This document shows positions 35,721-47,989 of a DNA stretch of 64,000 bases, piece by piece. This DNA comes from Isoetes taiwanensis (taxonomy: Eukaryota; Streptophyta; Lycopodiopsida; Isoetales; Isoetaceae). The translations under genes were made by a program, and so were the position numbers. Where the stretch lies: assembly GCA_021234155.1 (NCBI GenBank), contig JAJEKV010000083.1, positions 186,001-250,000 of the forward strand, written 5' to 3'. The first letter of the stretch is position 1. Each line of letters starts with the position of its first letter. A model generated the notes under the pieces. That model had not been told where the DNA came from. It did no database searches and saw only the letters and a list, made by a program, of their open reading frames with translations.

Positions 35721-36513
35721 TCTGCAAGGAAAAAAGAAGCATGTATAAGTAAAATATAAGTTAAAACTACTTACGAATTCAAAGATGTTGCATACATTGC
35801 ATTAGTTCTATGCCAGTCAGGCCATGATTTGATATACATTCAAATACTAGAACACATCAGCGTACATAATATGTACATGATATATATAAATATGTAGAAA
35901 ATGTACTCCAAAGCATTCCAGATGTACATACAAAACTCAATATGTAACCAGGTCACACACAGTGCCACTGTGTTACAGATGTATGTATTCATACTTTTCT
36001 TAAAAAGGGAAGTACATGTAAATACTTTTATATATAACCCTATCTTTCAACAGTACCTCGAGTTAAAAAAAGCTCAGAATGTACTAGGATGTACTTGGGA
36101 ACTACAGAAACCGAGACTATAAAAACACAGCCTGACTTTCAGCACATTTTCTGCCTTCTGCCACATTGGATGTGATTTTTTTTTTTTTTTTTTTAAGGGA
36201 ATGAAGCTTTTAATCATTAATTATAGAGAATAAGTACAAAAATAGATAATTGCATGACAAAGTAGTCAGCAATCCTGCAGAAATAGTTTTTGGACTTAGA
36301 AAGTCCCAAATATAACATAACAGCAATATGTAAATCAGTTAATATGATTGAGAACATGGAATTCTCATCAAAGGAGAATGTTACTGTTAATGGCAACATC
36401 CTTTCTATTAAGAACAAAATTCCGAAGCATATGCTGATGAAGCTCACTACATTTCGTGTAGATTTCTTAAGCCAACAATCTGCAAAACAGTAGTATAGAA
36501 ATTGAGGCAGATA

Positions 36514-37591
36514 TCAGAAATTATAGGTGTCAAGAAAGTGAAAGTGATCTCGGAAATGTGGATATAGGATTGGTATGAAGTTCTTCCCCCAATCTACAAT
36601 CTCAATCAGCCTGTTGGAGTTACAAGTGGAATATAAGTGGATGAGAGTACCATAGCAATCCGCTCTGCCTCTATGGTAATAGTAGCACTCTCTGTAGAAT
36701 TCGAATTGTCTATCTGTCATGTCCATGCTATTGGCATGCATGAACCACCAGAGCACATACATTAAATGAGTCTCCCTGCTGAATTCTTTAGCCCACTCAA
36801 TCTCTCTTTTGGGGATCTCATCTATGCTTTCATATAACTTTCCTCTAACATGCCCTGTCCAGAAACTATAATCCATCTGAGTTTGCACCTGAGTCTGTAT
36901 CTCTTGCTATTCTGATAGAGGTTGACCAGTATATTTTGAGGCTTCAACTTCATCAAATTGAAGATCTAGCTTATATTTGTAGTTCCAGAGGTATTCTAGG
37001 AGAAATAGAATCAGAATTAGTATTATATTCATGACAATTCAATTTAAAAAGATTATAAGCTCCAACAAAATGCCCAATAGTATTCCAAAGCAGATCATAA
37101 TGAGCATCAACATATTTATTTTTTTGTGCTGTTGCAGTTAGCTCTAAGTCATAAATAACCTGCAGTTTAATCCAATAAGTAGATAAATTGTGACCTCCAT
37201 ATAAACATCTGTTCCTATGTTTCCAGATATTCCATAAAATGATAAAGCAAATAGTATTCTTGAAAGTATTATTATTCATCAAAAAGACGAGAATTGAAGC
37301 AGGTTTCTGAATATTGAAATTCACCTCCAGCCAGGACCATAAGCTATTTAACTTAGGACAGTTAAAAATATGTTCCATAGATTCCACAATGTGGCAACCC
37401 AAAGGGCATAAGGGGGAAAGCATTTGTTGAGTACCAGCTCCTGAGTGAATATTTTGATGACTTTGGTGCTTACAAAAATCTTGGAGGTTAGGAACACTTT
37501 TATTTGCAACAAGCCAGCTGAAATAAGAGATTTTTGGGGCACTATTAAGAATTCCAAATATTTTGAAATAGATCCTTTTGAACTTGCTCAT
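36514..37591 (-). pseudogene. LINE ORF2 C-terminus: zf-RVT domain and tail
   Basis: 37591-36971 encodes SAPKISYFSWLVANKSVPN, MLSPLCPLGCHIVESMEHIF and NCPKLNSLWSWLE. This is the zf-RVT (zinc-binding in reverse transcriptase) module, with its C..C...H.F..C spacing, found at the end of plant L1 ORF2. A further frame (36888-36514, including HANSMDMTDRQFEFYRECYY) continues to near the 3' end after a stop and is probably the terminal part of the same protein. Confidence 0.7.
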
Positions 37592-38100
37592 TGATATGCC
37601 AATAATTACCCGCTTTGGATGACAGATTGGAAGTAGTTAAATAGGCATAGACATAAGATACTTTATACCAGGAATAGGATTAGCATCTATATTTGTATTG
37701 GCTACAATTCTGATAATGTGTTTATAGAGCAGCCTATCAGAGCTAGTTCCCCTGATCTTGACCTTAAGCCTAGTCCAAGAGATCCAGTTACCATTCGTCC
37801 AGAGGTCACCTAGCTTACAAACATTGTTGTGCAACCATTTCCTATATATCTTTGGATGGATAATGGCCAAGGGGATGTTGTCTCTTTTTGAGAGATTAAA
37901 TTCCAAAAGATACTCATGTCATGATGAGCCTGATGAATATTAGAATAGGAAAAGGCTTTTGATGCATAGTTCCAGGCCACCAATAAATTTCTCATCAGGG
38001 GTGAGGTGTTTGCAGCAGGCTTGATGTCATTAAAAGCTGAGTGAGGAAGCTGATGGTCAATTGTAGAATGTCCTCTAATAACACTCTTAGAAATCCAGTA

Positions 38101-39836
38101 CTAAAGAAATTCAGTAGCTGCATTTCTTCTTTGAAAGAGAGATTTCCATATATACTTTCCACCTAGGGCATAAGCTTGGAGCCTAAAGTTTTTACATCCC
38201 AGGCCACCTGCAGATTTCTTCTTAGTGTCATAGCTCAAGTTAACAAGATGCTTTTTACCCCAAATAAAGTTTCTAATTATCCTTTCTAGCTGCTGATAAA
38301 TGCATTTAGGTGCAATAAGAGCTGAGGAAAAATAGACATGTGAGCTGGCAATTACTGAATTTGCAATAATGGTCCTGCCAGCTAGAGAGAGGCAGCTGCC
38401 ATAATTATTGAGTTTCCTTTTGATCTTGTCAACTATAGGGCTCCAAAGTGTCTTGATGTTGATATCTAGACCTAAAGGCATGCCTAGCAATTTAGTGGAT
38501 TGAGTGGCTGCAACACATTTAATCCCAGCAATATAAGAGTAATTTGTGGCACCAATAATTACTGATTTTTGAAAATTTAATTGGATACCAGAAGCCTGAC
38601 TGAAATTTTGAATGACTCTCAAGAAGAATTCAATGTTATTAACTTCATTTTGCAGGAATAAGAAGGAGTCATCTGCATATTGTAATAGAGTCAGCTGATT
38701 TAGAGAATTTGGCATGACTAGACCTTTTATATTTCCCAAATTTTGATGATACATTATGGCTCTGGTTACTTGGTCAGCAGCAATAATGAAGAGATAAGGA
38801 GCTAAGGGACAGCCTTGTCTGACACCTTTTTGCAGGGGGAAGAATTTAGTAGGTGAACCATTAATTAGAATAACAGATTGAGCACGAGAATTCAATCCCA
38901 TAATTAAGTGGATCAATTTTTGAGGTAGGCCAATTTTTTCCAAAGCAAGCTCCAAAAAATCCCATCTGATGGAATCAAAAGCCTTAGAAAAATCTAACTT
39001 TAGAAGAATGCAATTTTGATTTGAATGCTTGGCCCAATGCAATCCTTCCATAGCTGCAATGTAATTATCAAGGATGCATCTGTTAGGGAGAAATGCAGAC
39101 TGATTCAAAGAGATAGAGTTCTGCAGATAGCCCTTAATTCTATTGGCAATAATTTTAGCACAGACCTTGTATGAGGTATTAGTGAGGGAGATAGGTCTCC
39201 AGTCACTGAAATTTTTTGGATTATCAGTCTTAGGCACTAGGGTGACAAAGCCTGAAGCAATGGCAGGATGTAAGTGATTAGTCCTCCAAAAACCTTGAAT
39301 CATATGAATGAAATCATAGCTAATAGAATCCCAGAATTTTAAGTAGAACTCAGGTGACTTTTCCCTTTAGCAAGATACAAAAGGGTGGATTTAATCTCAT
39401 TTTCATTTGGAATGTCAACAACTGTATCAGAGATTGGAGAAGTGTTATAGCCAGGGAGAGAATTTAGAAGATCAATAAAATTTTTGGCTTGAGATGTACT
39501 CCAGGAGATATTCCCATCATTAGAAAAAATTCCAGCATATTTAGAATAGAAGAATTCACTTATATCTTTTGCATCTACCAAACTAACATCATGATCATTT
39601 TTTACAGCCTGAATCTGGTTCTTTAAGACTCTATTTTTGGCAACTCTGAAGAAAATCTTCGAGTTATTGCTATCCATATTGGAGAGATATTTAATCTTGC
39701 ACTTGACAGCTGCACCCTTAGCCTCATATTCCTCCATAGATTTTATAGCCTGCTCAAGATTGGATTCTTGCAAATGAAGATCAATGTTATGAGGATCTTG
39801 CTGGATCTGTAGCCTGATATTTATCATGTTTAACAA
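38101..39836 (-). pseudogene. LINE ORF2 reverse transcriptase domain
   Basis: Linker frame 39836-39339 (KIKYLSNMDSNNSKIFFRVA) passes through a frameshift near 39360 into 39303-38101. RT motifs follow in order: VTLVPKTDNPKNFSDWRPIS, NRIKGYLQNSISLNQSAFLP, LLKLDFSKAFDSIRWDFLEL, GVRQGCPLAPYLFIIAADQV and the catalytic YADD (LLQYADDSFLF), then QASGIQLNFQKS. It copies LINE RNA at the nicked target. The active-site residues are intact, but the frame is broken on both sides. Confidence 0.9.
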
Positions 39837-39894
39837 ACACCTTTTTTTTTTCCTCTTTTCTTATATTGAAGTTATTCTTAGACCATTGCTTGAT

Positions 39895-40776
39895 CTAATT
39901 TTTTGTGGCCTTTAGATTAAAGTAGAAATCTCTCATAGACTGAAAAGGATTAACTCTTGGGAGATTTGAGTAGAATGCTTTGAATTGATCACAGAAGTTG
40001 TCATTACTTAGCAGACTGCAGTTGAACTTATAAGGACAGTTGGATCCCTTTTTGAAGCTAAGAAGATGCTTGGTTTCCATAAATTGGGGCTGATGATCTG
40101 AAGTGGAGGTAGCCTCATCACTAAAAACCACACAGCCATCCCAGAAAGAGTTATCTGAGTTGTTGATGTAAAATCTACCAAGAGCACAGAAGACTCGTTT
40201 GTTCCCTTTTTGTTTGTTTGACCAAGTATATTTGGCTGTGGCAGAGGGGATATAAGTGAATAGAAAGTTATCTATAAAGTAATCCCAATTGATCTTTTCA
40301 GATCTGGTCATGTTTATATCATTCCCTAGCTTTAGATCCCTGGTAGGAGTATTGTTAAAATCTCCTCCAATAATCCAAGAAATGGATCTTTGATTTTCAA
40401 GCCAATTCCCAATATTTGGCCAAAGGTGTTCTCTTTCCTTAGAAGAGGTAGAGGCATAAATATTGATAACTCCAAAGCAGAGGTCCTTATTTTTGAAAAT
40501 TACAGCCTGCCAGTTCTTTTCTGGACTATTATAGATTAGAGAATGGGAGATGTTTTTCCAAATTATACAAATTCCACCAGCAGTACCAGTAGCTTCAATC
40601 CAACAAGAGGAATAGCCAGGTGCAATCCAATTGGCCAAATTTGAACACTCGAAATTGGGGAGTCTCAATTCTTGAAGCAAAAGAATATCAACATTCTATT
40701 CTCTAAGCTGAGCAATAACTCTTCTCCTTTTCAAGGGACCTTTTATCTCCCTTAGATTCCATGATAAAATCTTCAT
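39895..40776 (-). pseudogene. LINE ORF2 start and APE-type endonuclease
   Basis: ORF2 probably begins at 40776 with MKILSWNLREIKGPLKRRRV, the standard plant L1 start. A TAG at 40698-40696 interrupts it just before NVDILLLQELRLPN, which carries the catalytic Glu of the LQE motif. The domain continues with GGICIIWKN, SWIIGGDFNNTPTRDLKLG and TSDHQPQF. GDFN and SDH are the nuclease active-site motifs. A stop at 39897-39895 and a shift in an A-run near 39842 separate it from the RT. Confidence 0.88.
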
Positions 40777-40819
40777 TGAAAAGGCTTAGAAGATTGAAGA
40801 AATTGGGAATTAATGGGAA

Positions 40820-42185
40820 TTAATAGGAGTTCTTCTTCCTGCTTCTAGTATTTTTCTTGGACTGAAGTCTAGTATTTAGAGCAGGAGAAGCATAATTGCT
40901 ATTACTTTGCTTTCTAGACTTGCCTATAGCAGCAGAGTTTTTAGTTATCTCATCACTAGAAGAAGGATTGGAGAGGAATATGTCATCTTCCCATAATTGA
41001 GCAGAGGAGGTATTTTCCTTGTCAGGGATATCATGCTCGGATTCATAATCATGATCACAAGCCCAGAACTTGGTATTGCAGCAAGATTTCTTTGACTCAA
41101 TCAATTTTTCACACATCATAGAATTAGAAGCCAAAGTAATTAGGTCAACATTATTAGGCTTATTCAAATTGCTATCATTAATAATGGAAAGAACTTGCCT
41201 GATAGGGGGAGATTCACTTAATCCATTGTCCTTGTTTTGAGCTGTTGAACCTTCAGCAACTGTATCCTTTAAATTCTCCAAAGGTGCATATATTACATTC
41301 CCCTGATTGTGGTTGTAAAACAATTTCCCCTGGCTCAATCCTCTTACTCATGTCCTCCTGATGTATTCTATTTTCCTGTGTATCTGTCACTTTATCTGTC
41401 ACTGTAATCTGATTCTCCTTAAATTCCACTTGTAACTCTTGTAATTGCATAGCAACAAACTGATCAACATTGATCAATTGGTTTGGAAACTGAGGTAGGT
41501 CATTGTCCCCTGAGTCTGATAGATCAATTAGATCCCCATAGTAGGTATGGGAATTAACAATATAGGAATTAAGTTCAGGGTTTGGGGGTGGATTAATATG
41601 ATTTTCAGGCAACAAACTAGGAGTGGAGGCAATAGGGCTGCATATGTGATTGGCTTGTGAAGGAAGGGAGTCTGGCACAATTGATGGCTCAAGAGGATCT
41701 GCACAAAACTCGTTAGCAAGATCAGCAAGTACTTGAAATTTATTTTGGCAAATTATTTCAGTGTCTGAATCACTGGAATTATTTGCTATGTCTTCATCAT
41801 GATTGTGTTGATGTAGAAATTCTTGTGAAGATCTATATGTATCCATAGGAGGAGAGGATTCCCCCTTTTCCTGTTGTTGAAGGTCTTTGCTTTTCTCCTT
41901 TGAGGAGATTATTTTTTCTGTATCTGCATAACAGTCCTTATTCTCTATAATTAATAATTCTTTATTCCCTGAATTATCAGCTATCATGGCTTTGTTGTTT
42001 GAAGTATTCTTGTTTGTCTCAGATGTAGAAGCCCTGGAATTATTGAGATTGATTCTATCTGCTGAATATATTTTCAAAGGTCTTGTTTGCTGAACCCTCA
42101 GATCTGCCAACTGAGAATTTATGTTGAGCTTTAATTGATTTGCAGCAGCTTTCCTAAAAGATCCAACTCTTTTAGAATGGTCCAT
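40820..42185 (-). pseudogene. LINE ORF1, putative
   Basis: From MDHSKRVGSFRKAAANQLKL (42185) the frame runs to 41253, then shifts in the overlap 41338-41253 and continues to a stop at 40820 (TRSRKKNSY). It is rich in Asn, Ser and acidic residues, with basic ends. I see no zinc knuckle or DUF4283. Position upstream of the endonuclease is the main reason to call it ORF1. The nucleic-acid-binding role is inferred from the family. Confidence 0.6.
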
Positions 42186-42427
42186 TATTCCTTGTAAGGT
42201 GGTTGTAAGATGATTGGAAGTACATCCAAGTACTTTTCCTGTTAAGAATAGCTCAGTCAGTGCCTCTAAGTGAAAAAATATGATTACAGTAATTGGATGT
42301 ACTTCAATGTACATCAGATACATCCCTTGCATGGAATGCAAATAGGATTACTAAACTTATCCAGGGTACTTAGAAGCTAGCTTCTATCGAGCTTGCAACA
42401 AAGAGAATTAAAAAGCTTAAAACTGAC

Positions 42428-43180
42428 CTAGGGCATGTCCAAAAACTGGATTGGAAGTGTCCTTTTCTTTCTGACATCCCCGTACTTGGGAGAAGTTTTG
42501 GTGTGGGTTAACCAAAAATCATTTACCAAGTGTTTGGTTGATTCCGGAAGCATGTCTGCCCTGGGTTGCCTTCCTGCCAGTGCCCACATGTTAGCACCTG
42601 ATAATGACATGCGCTTTCTTCTAATTGCAGCTTTTGTAAGGTTTCTTGCTTGCACTTGAAGAATTCTGGAGGCTACTCCTTTTTGCTTGAGTTTTCCATT
42701 CTCACCGACAATCATTGATAACAGGGATGCTTAGCTGCTAATTTATCATTGCTATTTGCTTGTTTCACTTCCTGCAGACCTTCCCGGATATTTTGTAGCA
42801 TGGTATCCTTCACAATTGCTTGCGTTCGATTTTCAATGGCAGGTTCAAAAAAGAAGTGCAGCCTTTCATCCCGAACAGTTTTCACTGCTAAAGCCCTCGT
42901 TTGCACAGGACGTAAATCTTGAACCTGATCATATATAAATTTAACAATTTCATCAATCTTACGCTTCATTCTCTTTGTCACATTCCCGATATTGCAATCT
43001 TCTTGCACCATTTCTGTTTTTTCGTTGTTCATCATGATTCTTACGTGGTTTAAGGTTAGCTAGAGGAATTCTGGCAAGAAGGAGGGAAATCCTGGAGCTG
43101 GCCAAAGTGTTAGCCAGAAAGTGGGAAATTCGCCTAACGTTCAGGCGTTTCTTGGAGCGGTTAGAGCGGCGGGAATGCAA
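42428..43180 (-). pseudogene. DDE-like transposase, minus copy, N-terminal exon
   Basis: Frames from 43180/43035 to 42428 include MNNEKTEMVQEDCNIGNVTK, then after a shift near 42714 VQARNLTKAAIRRKRMSLSG, ADMLPESTKHLVNDFWLTHT and KTSPKYGDVRKKR. NLTKA and SPKYGDV match NLTKA and SPNAKDV of the plus copy. The exon ends near 42430 and the intron that follows is the one entered by the LINE. N-terminal Arg/Lys-rich sequence (HSRRSNRSKKRLNVRR) may be DNA-binding or a nuclear signal. Confidence 0.6.
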
Positions 43181-43189
43181 TCTGCTTCA

Positions 43190-43965
43190 TGATTGCGTTT
43201 TACTTGACGTTGCAAGTAATTCCGAAAAAAAATCTTCCTTAATATAGCTATTATGTACATACTGAAAAAACGGTTATGTATTTGAAATGTGATACATCTC
43301 TTACTCTACATTTGGCCAAATGTAAGACACCCTAGTTTTCTTTTACCCCTCAACCACAGGAATACCAGAAGCTTGAACCACATTCTGACAGTCAGACTGG
43401 TAAAATATATCATCGGAGGCAATTGTTGTTTCATTGGTAATTATTCAAAAATCATGCCATGTGTTAATATTTCATTGGTTAAAAAGCACTTCAGAAACAA
43501 CACCTCGCTTTTCTATGTGTCATAATAATGTTTTTTACATGTCCTTATTTTTGAAAAACAATAGTTGGTAGCATTAAAAACAATAGCAAGATTTAAATAG
43601 CGCATGTAGTATTTTATTATCGATTTTGATGTCGTAATATTATTTTTAACGTGTAGGAGTACCTAAACCTACGCATGTTATTTAGAAGACAAACAACATG
43701 TAGCTCCTCCAAAAACTAATGTCAAGAAAAAACCATATGTTGACAAAAAATTGCTAAAAACAACAGTGAAAAAAAAAAAGACACGTTGACCAAAAAAAAA
43801 AATGCCGAAAAAACCACGATGGAACTTTTATGCCAAAAAACCACTGTCTCTTTGTGTAAATCTGGATAAAGGGAGCACATAGACTTTTAGGGCTATTTTA
43901 GTGTTGTTTTTGACATAAAACAATACTATAAATCAACTGTGGACCAAAAATTGGGGTCAGTATGT
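43190..43965. other. AT-rich spacer, no gene
   Basis: A-rich tracts and AAAACCA-type simple sequence near 43720-43850 occur. I see no coding or element boundary I can support. Confidence 0.4.
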
Positions 43966-45600
43966 ATCCAAGGCTGTATCCGTGGTTCGACATGGCAAAA
44001 AGTGAGCCATCTTTGATAGCTTGTCGACCACAACCATTAAGGTATCATGGCATGTTGCTGTTCTTGGAGTCCAGTTATAAAATCCATGCTCACAACCTCC
44101 CATTTCGCATTTGGTACTGCCAAGGGTTCCAAAGTTCTCGGAATTCGGAGTTGCTCCGCTTTAGTTTGCTGACATAACTGACACTGCTGAATGTAATTGG
44201 CTATGTCCTTCTTCATGCCAGGCCAATACTTATCTTGAAGTAAGTTTTTATGAACCCTGCGTGGCCAGCTATTGGGCTATTGTGAGTATCATGAAGAATT
44301 AACTTCCTTACTCCTGATGCCTCAGGGATGCAAAGTTTGTCCTTCTTCCTTCTTATATCTTTTATAAGCTTCTCTTCCTTTATCTGTCCTTGCTTCTTTG
44401 CAAAGGCTAGCCCATACTTCCTTGAATTTTTTGCTTGAAGGCAACACCTCTTCAATCTTTTTGCCGAATTCACTGGACATGGTGGAGATGGCGTTTTAAT
44501 GCACTCGAGATTCCAAAGGTCGCTGAGAGAGAGCTCCGGCAACCACATTTAATTTTCTTGGCTTATAGACTATCTCGAAGTCATACTCTTTGAGGAATTC
44601 CATCCATCGTCTTTGCCTCAAATTGAGGAGTGGTTACGTGAAAATGTGTTGGAGGCTTTGGTGGTCTTTGCTCTGAAATATGTTGAATAACGTTGTTCGG
44701 CGCCATTCATCTTCTTAGAATCATAGGCTACTACCCTTTCTTTTTGCATGAGAAGTCCACCTGTTGCTAGTTTATTAGCATCGATTGCTACAAGCTTATC
44801 CTTGTTTGAATCTAGTAGGGTGAGCACTGGTGCTGTTGTTAAGGCTTCTTTGAGCTTTTCGAATGAAGCTTGAACATTCTCTAGCCAATGCGCTACCTAA
44901 TCGTTTGCCTTGTTATTCGTAGTGAGGTCCGACAAAGGGGATGCCCACTTAGCAAAATCTTTTACAAATTTCTGGTAGTAGCCTGCTAAGCCAAGATAGC
45001 TTCTCACTTCGGAGACCTTCTTTGGTGTTGGCCAATCTACTATAGCTTCTATCTTTAACGGACCCATCACTATACCTTCGGCTGATACAATATGACCTAG
45101 GTATTCTACTTTTGTTGTAGCAAAATGGCACTTAGAAAGTTTGCTGAACAAATGGTGTCATCTTAGCTTCTCCAAGACTTTTCTTAAATGTGCCACATGT
45201 TCCTTCACTGACTTGCTATAGATCAGGATGTCATCAAAGAAGATGATGACGAACTCTTTTAAGACTGCCTGAAGATGAAGTTCATTAGTCTTATGAGCAT
45301 TGTTGAGGTATTTGATAGTCCGAAAGGCATGACTACAAATTTATAATGCCCATACAACGTTCTAAAGGCAGTCTTATGAATGTCTTCTTCCTTGATTCTT
45401 ATCTGATGGTACCCTGATCTCAAGTTTATCTTGAAAAAGACTTTCGCTCATTGGAGTTGATCTATCAAGTCATCTGCCCTAGGCAAAGCATATTTGTCCT
45501 TTATCGTCTGCTAGCTATCTGCCTTGGACTACTCGGGATAAACCACTAGCCAAATCGAATTGGCATTCTAAGTTGTATTGGTGCTTGAAACTGAAATATT
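43966..45600 (-). pseudogene. Ty3/gypsy retrotransposon pol fossil
   Basis: Minus-strand order fits Ty3/gypsy pol. [46 protein letters not shown] and [20 protein letters not shown], then KVEYLGHIVSAEGIVMGPLK and VRSYLGLAGYYQKFVKDFAK (44900-45560). RNase H: LVAIDANKLATGGLLMQKER (44618-44827). Integrase zinc finger: GHAGFIKTYFKI with HDTHNSPIAGH (44213-44400). Integrase core start: [20 protein letters not shown] and [11 protein letters not shown] (43990-44210). Many stops and shifts interrupt it. No LTRs were found around it, and gag is not recognisable. Confidence 0.85.
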
Positions 45601-46840
45601 TAGCTATATTAATTTTGTAACTGATGAACCTCATCATGAGTATTTGGCATCCAATTTATCTTCAAAAGGATGATATTCATTGACAATTGGTTAAGAAGAT
45701 ATTGTCTAGATAATTCAGTGGGAAATTTGTGTGGGAACTTGATATGTATGAGTTTTGTTCAGACCTTGAATATCTATATAACTTACAAGTTCAATAAAGG
45801 AAAGTTGCAACAATCCCTTAACTTAGGAGAGGATCAAATCAGTTGAATCGTATTACAAGCTTTATAAAGGCATGAAGTTGTTGTGTTACTCTTACAACAT
45901 TCAGAAGCCTCAGTATTGAAATTTGAATGATGTAGCTACTCACGTCATGAAGGCCTCTAGGTTCCTTGCCATTATACATATGCGGTAAGTAGAGCCCAAG
46001 TTCAGTAGCATGGACATTCTAAGAAATAAGTTTGTATAGAATGGATAAAGCAATTGGCTTTATTTGGGAATGTGTGGTACGTGAGCTTACATATCTTTTT
46101 AGAATATTGGTGATGGATCTAAGATCTGTCTTCTTGTTGGACTAAGGAGTAACCATCATCATTATTTATAGGCATCTTTTCAGATTTATCTGATAGATGG
46201 TTCTGTTGACATTTGTAGATGTGGATATTGAAAGCAAGCCTTGCTGCAGTAAATTTTTTGATGCAATTTAAGAAATATGGTAGTGGGAATCTAACATGTG
46301 CTTGCACAATTATCAACTTGATACTTATGTATTAGGGGGTTCATAAACATGTGATAGCCACTCCATGGTCTTATTTAGTACATCTTATTACTGTTGCATC
46401 TTTTCTCCCATAGCAAGCTTGAGTTGGTTGCATCTATGAAAACGGTGACTTTTGTGTGACCAATGTTTCATAGGGAAAATTGGTTTTGGAGTTGTACACT
46501 ATCCTTTATACCAACATTGGTAGATAAGTATCCTTTAGGGACAATTTCTAAATTTTAATTCAATTGTAATTCTTGATAGCTAAGCTAAGAAAAGGTATCT
46601 TGTATCTATTTTGATATAAATTCTTGGGTGGAATGGCCTTGGAAATGCTAGAGTGACTTTATTTTGGGATACATTCCCATGTTGCAGCAACAGACTGGCC
46701 AGCTGGTCAAAGTGCTTATAACTATTGCTCAGAGATGCTTTCGCAAAAGCCGTCCACGGAAAACCTTGAGGGCTACAACCTTTCCTCATAATCAGTAGAT
46801 TGATCGAGCTCAAACGCTGACTTCGACTTCATATTGGTCC
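45601..46840. other. Unassigned AT-rich DNA
   Basis: No convincing coding signal. It probably contains further decayed retrotransposon sequence upstream of the gypsy RT (protease/gag side), but no motif survives. Confidence 0.3.
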
Positions 46841-46849
46841 TGCAACAAT

Positions 46850-47590
46850 ACATATAATAATATGCCACCATGATGGGTGGTCCATCAATCATCAATACGA
46901 ACATCAACGTAACACCAATGTAACATATATAATGCATCATAAATGAGGGTTCTACCCCAGGCTCAGACTCAAAGGGGATCGACTTACGGTCAAGATCTCT
47001 AGATAACAACAGACAGAGTCATGACAATGGCATTGACTGATATAGAATATTGGCTTGGGTAGTCCACTACATCTGCCCCTCTAGTGCACACTTTGCAGAT
47101 AGGCTGAAACATGATGTGGCATGATTGTAGCCTTTCGGAGACGTAATCTCATGGATTCACCCTATGAGACTACTCCAGGTTGTATCTCCTTGCCCAATAA
47201 GTCAAGAATAGGACAAGTCCCTTCAGGAACGAATGATTCCATGAGTAGCTAGAGGATTGTGGCAACACACTTCTGTACCCTATTTAACCCCCCAAAATCC
47301 ATAGGTCGAGATCACCCGCAGCTATCGAGCTCAGGAATACCTTACTGATTGACACGTGTGAACCAGGGGGGTGTCATACCCATACCCGGCCCAAACACAG
47401 TGACTGACTATGAGCCTAACATGCTATAGGGGCCCCAGTAGCCACACTTAGCAAGGCCCCACCTCCACTTCACCATTGTGTCCGTTATCTGGTGTTCAAT
47501 CAGAACATAACATCTATAGCCAGGTGGGCTCTTGTGCACATGCCGCATTTATTTTGATTTACGGGGTTCCACTCAGCCTTGATCCTCAGA
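46850..47590 (+). mobile_element. LTR fragment of the 56.5-kb family
   Basis: Segments TGAGGGTTCTACCCCAGGCT, GTGCACACTTTGCAGAT, GTAGCCTTTCGGAGACG and GGGCTCTTGTGCACA match the LTRs at 56536 and 61090 in order and orientation, at clearly lower identity. The outer LTR start is missing. It joins head-on to an inverted copy of its own right half at about 47593. Confidence 0.65.
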
Positions 47591-47975
47591 CAAATATAAA
47601 GGGTCAAGGCTGAGTGGAAACCCATAAATCCCAATAAATGTGGCATGTGCACAACAGCCCACTTGGTTGTAGATGTTATGTTGTGATTGAGCACCAGATA
47701 ACGAGCATAATGGTGAAGTGGAAGTGGGGCCTTGCTGAGCATGGCTACTAGGGCCTATAGTGTGTTAGACTTATAGTCGGCCACTGCATGCAGGTCGGGT
47801 ATGGGTCTGACATCCCCTCTAGTTCACAGGTGTCAACCCAAAAGGTATTCCTTAGCTCGATAGTCATGGATAATCTCAATCTATAGATTTTGTGGGGAAC
47901 GTGTCGCCACAATCCTCAAAAAACATTATGCTTCGGGAAGGGACTTGTCCCTCCTGCCTCATCGGACAGAGAAGA
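47170..47975. repeat. Large imperfect palindrome of LTR sequence
   Basis: Arms of about 330-400 bp meet near 47593. CCACTCAGCCTTGA (47569-47582) mirrors TCAAGGCTGAGTGG (47604-47617). GAGGATTGTGGC near 47252 mirrors GCCACAATCCTC ending at 47918. The match extends weakly to about 47975. Confidence 0.8.
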
Positions 47976-47989
47976 TTCAATCTTGAGTG

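Larger units (their letters stand above)
36174..42291 (-). mobile_element. L1-type LINE, nearly full length, minus strand
   Basis: Non-LTR retrotransposon of about 6.1 kb, 5' end near 42291 and 3' poly(A) (T-run 36177-36194 on the plus strand). The candidate target duplication is ATTGGATGT at 36165-36173 and 42292-42300. It contains a putative ORF1, an APE-type endonuclease, a reverse transcriptase and a C-terminal zf-RVT domain. It inserted into the intron of the minus-strand transposase. One in-frame stop and at least three frameshifts mean it is inactive, but the retained poly(A) and target duplication suggest moderate age. Confidence 0.85.

Noticed and set aside
36514-36888. Independent small gene on the minus strand
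   Set aside because: It lies between the zf-RVT domain and the poly(A) of the LINE, inside its target duplications, so it is most simply the ORF2 tail.
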